This document shows, one piece after another, positions 1-4,966 of a DNA stretch of 8,411 bases. Position 1 is the stretch's first letter. Each line of letters starts with the position of its first letter. A program made the position numbers and the translations under genes. The notes below the pieces were generated by a model. It did not search any database. It worked only from the letters and a program-made list of their open reading frames with translations, and had not been told where the DNA came from. The DNA is from an uncultured Alphaproteobacteria bacterium (GTDB lineage: Bacteria > Pseudomonadota > Alphaproteobacteria > Puniceispirillales > Puniceispirillaceae): contig CAJWDO010000060.1 in NCBI GenBank assembly GCA_913031555.1, positions 1 through 8,411 of the forward strand. The letters are read 5' to 3'.

Positions 1-226
1 GGAAGTAGAAGCTGCAAAAATGATCGGTGCCGGATTGGCTGTGATCGCTCTTGCCGGCGTTGGTGTCGGTATCGGCAACATCTTCTCCGCTCTTGTGACT
101 TCGATTGCCCGCAATCCTGCAGCCCGCGGCGAAGTGTTCGGCATCGGCATTCTGGGCTTTGCCCTGACTGAAGCTATTGCGCTGTTCGCGCTCGTTGTTG
201 CGCTGCTGCTTCTGTTCGCCCTCTAG
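1..226 (+). CDS. atpE: ATP synthase F0 subunit c (5' end just outside window)
   Basis: This is the c subunit, which forms the membrane rotor ring of F-type ATP synthase and carries ions on a carboxylate in its second helix. The reading frame is open from base 2 and reads EVEAAKMIGAG; base 1 is a G, so the start codon is probably an ATG whose last base is base 1, giving about 75 residues, the usual size. Two hydrophobic helices are visible. The first holds the glycine ladder GVGVGIGN, the polar loop is ARNPAA, and the second holds the essential glutamate in LTEAIALF (about residue 58). The gene ends in TAG. An internal ATG at 20 would cut the N-terminus by seven residues and is less likely. 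The next gene is atpF' on the same strand, and atpB would be expected upstream, outside the window. Identity is near certain; only the exact start is inferred. Confidence 0.96.
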   Translation, partial: EVEAAKMIGAGLAVIALAGVGVGIGNIFSALVTSIARNPAARGEVFGIGILGFALTEAIALFALVVALLLLFAL

Positions 227-248
227 GCCGGTTTTCCGGACCCGAATG

Positions 249-276
249 CGGCACCGGTGCCGGGCATTTGCCCGGC
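249..276 (+). promoter_or_regulatory. overlapping inverted repeats between atpE and atpF'
   Basis: The 75-base gap between atpE and atpF' holds a perfect 14-base palindrome at 249-262 with core GGCACCGGTGCC. It overlaps a perfect hairpin, GCCGGGC-ATTT-GCCCGGC, at 259-276 (7-bp stem, 4-base loop). The two share bases 259-262, so they cannot both be fully paired in one RNA. No T-run follows, so this is not a standard terminator. RNA stems after atpE could protect the upstream message or dampen read-through, which would suit a subunit needed in many copies per complex. That role is inferred, not seen. Confidence 0.45.
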
Positions 277-301
277 GCGGGTTCCCATCAAGGAGACTGG
301 C

Positions 302-901
302 ATGAGAAGAGTGCACGCATGGGCAAGTACGGCCCTGATTGCAGTGATGGCGACAGCCACGTCCGTCGCGTATGCGGCAGGTGGTGAGGCCGGGCTTCCG
401 CAGCTCAAGGTCGGCACCTGGCCGTCGCAGCTGTTCTGGCTCGTTGTCATTTTTGCCATTGGGTACGCCTTCATGGCACGGGTTGTTACGCCCCGCATTG
501 GATCGGTTCTCGAAGAACGCCGCACGCGTCTCGACGAAGACCTGACCCGCGCTCACGAGGCTAGCGCCGAGGCGGCGCAGACACGCGCCGACTATGAGGC
601 AAGCCTGGACGAGGCCCGCAACGAAGCCGCAGAGTTCGCACGTTCCGCGGCGAACGAGGCACAGGCCAAGGCTGACGCTGCCGAGAAAAAGGCTGGCAAA
701 AGAATGGCAACCAAGGTTGGCAAGGCGGAAGCCGCACTGGCCGAGGCCCGCTCCGAGGCAGAGGGTGATCTGACGTCAATCGCCGTTGAGGCCGCCATCG
801 ACGCCGCAACCCAAATTGCCGGCGTCAAGGCGACAAAGGCAGAAGCCGGCAAGGCCGTGAAGGCGGTGGCAAAGACCATCATCGCGCAGGAGGCTGTCTG
901 A
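302..901 (+). CDS. atpF': ATP synthase F0 subunit b' (199 aa)
   Basis: This is subunit b', which pairs with b to form the peripheral stalk tying F1 to the membrane sector in alphaproteobacteria and photosynthetic lineages. The start chosen is ATG at 302, because AAGGAG at 290-295 lies six bases ahead; the frame is open to a GTG at 257, but that codon lies inside the hairpin region and has no ribosome site. Residues 1-25 look like a cleavable signal peptide (MRRVHAW, then a hydrophobic run ending VAYA-AG). The family segment LPQLKVGTWPSQLFWLVVIF follows, with a membrane helix at about 44-62 and then RIGSVLEERR. From about residue 70 to the end it is a long Ala/Glu/Lys-rich coiled coil. Its TGA stop overlaps the atpF ATG by one base (TGATG), which suggests translational coupling. 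The signal-like N-terminus is the least certain part; the b' assignment is firm. Confidence 0.93.
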   Translation: MRRVHAWASTALIAVMATATSVAYAAGGEAGLPQLKVGTWPSQLFWLVVIFAIGYAFMARVVTPRIGSVLEERRTRLDEDLTRAHEASAEAAQTRADYEASLDEARNEAAEFARSAANEAQAKADAAEKKAGKRMATKVGKAEAALAEARSEAEGDLTSIAVEAAIDAATQIAGVKATKAEAGKAVKAVAKTIIAQEAV

Positions 902-1386
902 TGGAAGGCATCGTCATGGAATCCGTTTGGGTGGCCGTCGGTTTTGTCGCCTTCGTTGCTCTTGTCTGGAAGAAGGCAGGTGCCGCTCTGTCAGGGATGC
1001 TGGATGAGCGTTCGGCGAGGATCCGGACCGAATTGGACGAGGCACGGGCGCTCCGCGAAGAGGCCCTGGACGAGCTTCACCAGTTCCAGCGGCTGCATCG
1101 TGAAGCCGCCGATGAAGCCAAGGCCATCCTGAAGACGGCCGAGGCCACCGCCGAGCGCATTCGCGAGAACGCCGAAAAGGCCGCCGAGGAAACGATCAAG
1201 CGCCGCGAGCAGCAGGCAACGGCAAAGATCAAGGCCGCCGAGGTCGCGCTGGTGACAGAGCTTCGTGACAAAGCCGCCACTCTGGCGATCGCGTCGGCTG
1301 CGCAGATCATCACATCAAAGCTTGATGACAAGTCCGGTCTTTCGCTGGTCGATGCGTCAGCCGCCGAAATCGAGAAGCTGAACTAG
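901..1386 (+). CDS. atpF: ATP synthase F0 subunit b (161 aa)
   Basis: This is subunit b, the other half of the peripheral stalk, anchored by one N-terminal membrane helix and extending as a coiled coil to the F1 head. The helix spans roughly residues 6-24 (ESVWVAVGFVAFVALVW). It is followed by KKAGAALSGMLDERSARI, the usual b-type junction, and by heptad-like charged Ala/Glu/Lys/Arg sequence to the C-terminus. Length fits the family. AGGAGG at 888-893, inside the end of atpF', precedes the ATG at 901 by seven bases; an in-frame ATG at 916 is possible but has no comparable site. The gene ends in TAG and is followed within about 30 bases by a strong terminator, so it closes the F0 operon. Confidence 0.94.
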   Translation: MEGIVMESVWVAVGFVAFVALVWKKAGAALSGMLDERSARIRTELDEARALREEALDELHQFQRLHREAADEAKAILKTAEATAERIRENAEKAAEETIKRREQQATAKIKAAEVALVTELRDKAATLAIASAAQIITSKLDDKSGLSLVDASAAEIEKLN

Positions 1387-1416
1387 AGCAAGCTTTCACA
1401 TCGCGACATACATTCA

Positions 1417-1443
1417 GGGGTACGCCACGGCGTGCCCCTTTTT
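1417..1443 (+). terminator. intrinsic terminator of the atp F0 operon
   Basis: The left arm GGGGTACGC (1417-1425) pairs with GCGTGCCCC (1430-1438) in nine pairs, one of them G-U, around the loop CACG. TTTTT follows at 1439-1443. It lies 31 bases after the atpF stop and is oriented for the + strand. On the other strand the stem is not followed by a T-run, so it should not terminate the convergent lipoprotein gene. Confidence 0.9.
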
Positions 1444-1476
1444 CATCTGTATTTGTGAGACTCGACAGCGGACAGG

Positions 1477-1950
1477 CTAGAGACCCGGGACGAGACTGAG
1501 GATCAGTCGTTGACCCTGCTTCACCGTGACCTTGTAATCAACCACCGGATACATCGTCATCTCGCCTTTTTTGAAGCCTGCCTTGTATCTGACAGGTGTC
1601 TGACTGCTGACAATCTTGTCACCTTCGGCAACAACCCCGACGACATTGACCTGCGCAACGCCGGCTGGATAGGCATCCACACCAAACCGTCTGATCTTCA
1701 ATCCGACGGACAGCTTCATGGAAATACCATCATCGCCGACCTTCTCGCAGCTGGCCCGAACGCCGTTCATCCGTGCGTTGATGATTTCACCTGTTTCATC
1801 GATGCGCATGAACGCCTCGGCACCCTCCTCGGGCGCCGTCAGTTCAGGGCATTTCACAAATTCGGAACCAGTACTGCATCCAGCCAGCAATGCTGCTGTA
1901 ACGAGGAGGGGCGATGCGGCGAGAATGCGGTTTAAAGTGCGGCGTTTCAT
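1477..1950 (-). CDS. predicted small lipoprotein, function unknown (157 aa)
   Basis: I do not recognise this family by name. The N-terminus is a lipoprotein signal: basic start MKRRTLNR, hydrophobic stretch, then lipobox LAGC with the acylated cysteine at residue 25, followed by STGSE (no aspartate at +2, consistent with outer-membrane sorting under the E. coli rule). The mature part is about 133 residues with two further cysteines (34 and 68), which could form a disulfide in the periplasm. From about residue 75 it looks beta-rich, with alternating hydrophobic residues (MKLSVGLKIRRFGV, VNVVGVVAEG). The start is ATG at 1950, with AGGA about seven bases ahead. The gene ends in TAG, is convergent with atpF and divergent from ispH. 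The lipoprotein call is firm; no enzymatic or structural role can be assigned from sequence alone. An overlapping open frame on the other strand lacks comparable features. Confidence 0.85.
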   Translation of the reverse strand: MKRRTLNRILAASPLLVTAALLAGCSTGSEFVKCPELTAPEEGAEAFMRIDETGEIINARMNGVRASCEKVGDDGISMKLSVGLKIRRFGVDAYPAGVAQVNVVGVVAEGDKIVSSQTPVRYKAGFKKGEMTMYPVVDYKVTVKQGQRLILSLVPGL

Positions 1951-1995
1951 GGCGGCATCCTAGCTTCTTTTTCCGACAACAGCAATTGACCTCTG

Positions 1996-2009
1996 GCGCG
2001 TTATCGCGC
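1996..2009 (+). promoter_or_regulatory. short hairpin in the ispH leader
   Basis: GCGCG (1996-2000) and CGCGC (2005-2009) form a perfect five-pair stem around TTAT, ending 12 bases before the ispH ATG. A TTGACC lies just upstream at 1986-1991 and resembles a -35 box, but no convincing -10 box follows at the proper spacing. The stem sits where a ribosome site would be expected and could affect initiation. It may equally be chance in G+C-rich DNA. Confidence 0.25.
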
Positions 2010-2021
2010 AAGAACAAGTCC

Positions 2022-2984
2022 ATGAATACGACCGCTTTAAAAGATCGTAAATTTCTGCATCTGGCAGCACCACGCGGCTTTTGCGCCGGTGTGGACCGCG
2101 CGGTCCGGATCGTCGAGGTGGCGCTGGAGAAATTCGGCGCCCCGGTCTATGTCCGTCACGAGATCGTTCACAACCGCACCGTCGTCGATGGCCTGGCCGC
2201 ACAGGGGGCGATATTCGTCGAGGAACTTGACGAGGTGCCGGAAGGCGCGCCTGTCGTGTTTTCGGCGCATGGCGTTGCCCGCGCCGTCGTCGAGGAGGCG
2301 GATCAACGCAAGATGATCGCGGTTGACGCCACCTGCCCGCTTGTTACCAAGGTGCATATCGAGGCGCGTCGCCATGCCGGTCAGAAGCGGCACATCCTGT
2401 TGATCGGCCATGCCGGCCATCCTGAGGTCGAAGGTACGATGGGTCAGGTCGAACCCGGCGAGATGACGCTGGTCGAAACGCCGGAGGATGCGCGCACTGT
2501 CACGCCGCCTGCCGACGCCGATCTGGCCTTCGCGACGCAGACCACCCTGTCGGTCGACGACACGGCCGAAATCATATCGATCCTGCAATTCCGCTTCCCC
2601 GAGATCACCGGCCCGCGGGGCGAGGATATCTGCTATGCCACCACCAACCGCCAGAACGCGGTAAAGCATATCGCCGAAAAATGCGACATTCTGCTTGTGG
2701 TCGGGGCTGAAAACTCATCCAATTCCCAACGGTTGGTCGAGGTGGCGCTGCGGGCCGGCGCCAGGAGCGGGCAGCTTGTTGCGGATTGCCGGGCCATTGA
2801 CTGGGCGGAAATTGACGCGGCAACGCATATCGGACTGTCGGCTGGCGCCTCGGCACCGGAGAGTCTGGTCATGGAAATCATCGACGAGATGCGTGCCCGC
2901 TACGATCTGCAACTCGACGAGGACGCGCTTGTCGAGGAAACGATTACTTTCAAACTCCCCAGCATCCTGTCCGACGGGGCCTAG
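2022..2984 (+). CDS. ispH: 4-hydroxy-3-methylbut-2-enyl diphosphate reductase (320 aa)
   Basis: This cytoplasmic iron-sulfur enzyme reduces HMBPP to isopentenyl and dimethylallyl diphosphate, the last step of the MEP isoprenoid pathway. The three cluster cysteines are C21 (APRGFCAGVDRA), C105 (VDATCPLVTK) and C204 (EDICYATTNRQ). Conserved substrate and proton-relay residues are also seen: H50, H83 (SAHG), H133 and E135 (GHAGHPEVEG), the QTTLSVDD segment, NSSN at 231-234 and GASAP at 275-279. The length matches the E. coli enzyme closely. The frame is open to an ATG at 1914, but that would add 36 unrelated residues and overlap the divergent lipoprotein gene, so ATG 2022 is chosen; its ribosome site is weak. 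The gene ends in TAG seven bases before thrB and probably heads an ispH-thrB-rnhA transcript. Intact, with no missing key residue. Confidence 0.97.
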   Translation: MNTTALKDRKFLHLAAPRGFCAGVDRAVRIVEVALEKFGAPVYVRHEIVHNRTVVDGLAAQGAIFVEELDEVPEGAPVVFSAHGVARAVVEEADQRKMIAVDATCPLVTKVHIEARRHAGQKRHILLIGHAGHPEVEGTMGQVEPGEMTLVETPEDARTVTPPADADLAFATQTTLSVDDTAEIISILQFRFPEITGPRGEDICYATTNRQNAVKHIAEKCDILLVVGAENSSNSQRLVEVALRAGARSGQLVADCRAIDWAEIDAATHIGLSAGASAPESLVMEIIDEMRARYDLQLDEDALVEETITFKLPSILSDGA

Positions 2985-2991
2985 TCGCTTC

Positions 2992-3957
2992 ATGGCGGTA
3001 TACACGAATGTCGATGATGCCGCTCTTGACTCCTTTCTCGAGGCCTATGACCTCGGCACCGTGCTCAGCCTTGCCGGCATTGCCGAGGGGGTCGAGAATT
3101 CCAACTACCTGCTGCGGACCGATCGCGCACATTACATCCTGACCCTCTATGAAAAGCGGGTTGAGCGTTCGGACCTGCCCTTCTTCATCGAGGTGATGGA
3201 GGTTCTGGCGAAATCAGGCCTCACCTGTCCACTGCCGGTGCCGGCGCGGGACGGCACCATCCTGCAGGAACTTGCCGGGCGGCCATGCGCCGTCTTCAGC
3301 TTCCTCGACGGCACCTGGAGCCGTTATCCCAACCGTGAAAAATGCGCCGAGCTTGGCCGGACGCTGGCGCATATGCATCTCAATTGCGCTCCGGTGACGC
3401 GCCGCCGTGCGAATGCGCTCGGACCGGACGCATGGCGACCACTTCTGGATTCGATCGGCGACAGGGCGGATGTGGTTGGTGACGGCATGAAGGACAGCAT
3501 CAGGGATCGCCTCGATACGATTCTTGCGGGCTGGCCGACCGGCCTGCCGACGGGCGTTATCCACGCTGATCTTTTTCCGAACAATGTGCTGTTCATCGGC
3601 GACCGGTTAACCGGCGTGATCGACTTTTATTTCGCCTGTGACGACATTCTTGCCTATGACCTCGGGATTTGCATGAACAGTTGGTGCTTCGAGCCCGATG
3701 GCAGCTTCAACCTGACGAAATCACGCGCCTTGCTGAAGGGTTATCAGTCGGTGCACCCCCTCAGAGAGGCCGAAATCGAGGCAATCCCCATCCTGGCGGC
3801 CGGCTCGGCGATGCGATTTTTCCTGACCCGCCTTTATGACTGGATTCACACACCGACTGACGCGCTGGTCAGCCCCAAGGACCCGATGGAATATTGGAGC
3901 ATACTGCGATTCCACCAGTCAGTGTCGGGAACCACCGCCTATGGCATAGGGCTTTAG
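2992..3957 (+). CDS. thrB: homoserine kinase, APH-like type (321 aa)
   Basis: This enzyme phosphorylates homoserine with ATP, giving the substrate of threonine synthase. It belongs to the aminoglycoside-phosphotransferase-like ThrB type found in alphaproteobacteria and pseudomonads, not the GHMP-kinase type of E. coli. The N-terminus MAVYTNV followed by FLEAYDLG is typical of the family, as is the nucleotide-lobe segment GVENSNYLL. The catalytic loop is VIHADLFPNNVLF, with H191, D193 and N198, and the metal-binding aspartate is D211 in GVIDFYFACDD. The chosen ATG gives the family's usual length of about 320. The gene starts seven bases after ispH and ends in TAG eleven bases before rnhA; the last two bases of that stop belong to the rnhA ribosome site. 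A choline- or aminoglycoside-kinase role is unlikely given the N-terminal signature. Confidence 0.94.
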   Translation: MAVYTNVDDAALDSFLEAYDLGTVLSLAGIAEGVENSNYLLRTDRAHYILTLYEKRVERSDLPFFIEVMEVLAKSGLTCPLPVPARDGTILQELAGRPCAVFSFLDGTWSRYPNREKCAELGRTLAHMHLNCAPVTRRRANALGPDAWRPLLDSIGDRADVVGDGMKDSIRDRLDTILAGWPTGLPTGVIHADLFPNNVLFIGDRLTGVIDFYFACDDILAYDLGICMNSWCFEPDGSFNLTKSRALLKGYQSVHPLREAEIEAIPILAAGSAMRFFLTRLYDWIHTPTDALVSPKDPMEYWSILRFHQSVSGTTAYGIGL

Positions 3958-3967
3958 GAGTGGCGGC

Positions 3968-4417
3968 ATGACAGACAGGGTGACACTGCATACCGACGGA
4001 TCATGCCTTAACAATCCCGGACCAGGGGGATGGGCGGCGGTACTGCAATGGCGTGACGAGAAACGCGAACTGAGCGGCGCAATGCCTGACACCACCAACA
4101 ACCGTATGGAACTCCAGGCCGCCATAGAAGGTCTGAACGCGCTGAAGCGTCCGATGGAAATCGATCTTCACACCGACAGCAAATATGTCATGCAGGGCGT
4201 TACCGACTGGATGCCGCGCTGGAAGGCCAACGGGTGGCGTACGGCCGCCAAGAAACCGGTGATGAATCAGGATCTGTGGCAGGCGCTCGACGAGGCCCTG
4301 AAGCGCCACCGGGTAGACTGGCACTGGGTGAAAGGTCATGCCGGCAATGAACTGAACGAGCGGTGCGATGAACTTGCCCGCGCCGCCGCCACGGAACTCG
4401 CCGGCAAAAGCGGCTAG
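3968..4417 (+). CDS. rnhA: ribonuclease HI (149 aa)
   Basis: This cytoplasmic endonuclease cuts the RNA strand of RNA-DNA hybrids, removing R-loops and primer RNA. All catalytic residues are present and at the same numbers as in E. coli RNase HI: D10 (LHTDGSCLNNPGPGGW), E48 (NNRMELQAAIEGL), D70 (LHTDSKYVMQGV), H124 (WVKGHAG) and D134 (ERCDELAR). The basic handle region (WKANGW, RTAAKKPV) is also present. AGGAG at 3956-3960 overlaps the thrB stop and precedes the ATG by seven bases, so translation is probably coupled to thrB. The TAG stop shares CTAG with the stop of the convergent peroxiredoxin gene. Complete and intact. Confidence 0.97.
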   Translation: MTDRVTLHTDGSCLNNPGPGGWAAVLQWRDEKRELSGAMPDTTNNRMELQAAIEGLNALKRPMEIDLHTDSKYVMQGVTDWMPRWKANGWRTAAKKPVMNQDLWQALDEALKRHRVDWHWVKGHAGNELNERCDELARAAATELAGKSG

Positions 4418-4421
4418 AGTT
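4395..4421 (+). terminator. possible hairpin across the rnhA/peroxiredoxin convergent stops
   Basis: AACTC (4395-4399) pairs with GAGTT (4417-4421), and GCCG (4400-4403) with CGGC (4411-4414). The 3' arm has a two-base bulge (TA) and the loop is seven bases. The stem contains the stop codons of both converging genes. Neither strand has a T-run after it, so it is at best a weak or Rho-assisted bidirectional end signal. Confidence 0.3.
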
Positions 4422-4908
4422 GCGTCAGCACATGCGCCGGGCTGGAAACTTCATAGGCGCCAACCTCTTCCATCATGATCTTTGTCAGAACGCCATCATC
4501 GATGATCATGGCGCAGCGTGTGGCGCGCTCGCCAAGGATAGCCCCCATATTGACGGCGAGTCCCAGGGTGCGCGCAAATTCGGCGTGTGGGTCTGCAAGC
4601 ATATCGATTTTGCCAGCTGTGCCGTGCTGATCTCCCCAAGCCTTTAACACATGCGCGTCATTGACCGCCAGACAGGCAATCCGGTCGATGCCGGCGGCCT
4701 TTAGATCATCCGCCCGGTCAACGAACTCCGGCAGATGCTTTGCCGAACAGGTGGAGGTGAATGCCCCCGGAAGCGCAAACATCACCGTGCGTCCACTGGC
4801 GAAATATTCACCCGTTTCACGGGCGTCGATGCCGTCTTCGGTCTTGATCTGGACGGTCGCCTGCGGGATCGGCTGACCAGGTTCGATAGTTCCGGCTTCA
4901 TTTGTCAT
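4414..4908 (-). CDS. Prx5-type peroxiredoxin (164 aa)
   Basis: This is a thiol peroxidase that reduces hydrogen peroxide or organic peroxides through a reactive cysteine. The active-site segment is ALPGAFTSTCS, with P47, T51 and peroxidatic C54 fitting the PxxxTxxC signature; R131 (GERATRCAM) is the likely conserved active-site arginine. Most relatives read PGAFTPTCS, so serine at position 52 is a mild variant. C79 (IACLAVNDAHV) and C132 are extra cysteines, and either could help resolve the sulfenic acid. No signal peptide, so it is cytoplasmic; no glutaredoxin domain is fused. The ATG at 4908 has AGGA about nine bases ahead. It lies 58 bases downstream of dsbD on the same strand and may be co-transcribed, giving a redox-themed pair. 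Assignment to the Prx5/AhpE-like branch is firm; its electron donor is not shown. Confidence 0.92.
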   Translation of the reverse strand: MTNEAGTIEPGQPIPQATVQIKTEDGIDARETGEYFASGRTVMFALPGAFTSTCSAKHLPEFVDRADDLKAAGIDRIACLAVNDAHVLKAWGDQHGTAGKIDMLADPHAEFARTLGLAVNMGAILGERATRCAMIIDDGVLTKIMMEEVGAYEVSSPAHVLTQL

Positions 4909-4940
4909 GATTGATGGTCCTGAGAGTCTGTTCTGATGAT

Positions 4941-4960
4941 CGGCGCCGGAACCGACGCCG
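4941..4960 (-). promoter_or_regulatory. hairpin between dsbD and the peroxiredoxin gene
   Basis: Read on the - strand, CGGCG and CGCCG at the two ends pair, a T-G wobble and two more pairs continue the stem, and the loop is GTTC. This makes an eight-pair stem filling 20 bases of the 58-base gap. No T-run follows on that strand, so full termination is unlikely. It could be an RNA-processing or stability element that sets different expression for the two genes; that role is inferred. Confidence 0.4.
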
Positions 4961-4966
4961 CCATGT

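Noticed and set aside
257..301. GTG at 257 as the atpF' start.
   Set aside because: It lies within the inverted-repeat region without a ribosome site; ATG 302 has AAGGAG at ideal spacing and yields a proper N-terminus.
1510..1935. A 141-codon + strand open frame opposite the lipoprotein gene.
   Set aside because: The - strand frame has a signal peptide, lipobox and sensible start; the + strand product is rich in His and Cys without a pattern.
1986..1991. TTGACC as the -35 box of an ispH promoter.
   Set aside because: The sequence 16-18 bases downstream does not resemble a -10 box, so the promoter is not supported by the sequence alone.
1914..2021. Upstream ATG at 1914 as the ispH start.
   Set aside because: It adds 36 residues with no family match and overlaps the start of the divergent lipoprotein gene.
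2037..2669. A 210-codon open frame antisense to ispH.
   Set aside because: It is wholly inside ispH, whose catalytic residues are all intact; the antisense product has no family features.
3958..3967. The ten-base thrB-rnhA gap as a promoter site.
   Set aside because: It is too short and is occupied by the rnhA ribosome site that overlaps the thrB stop.
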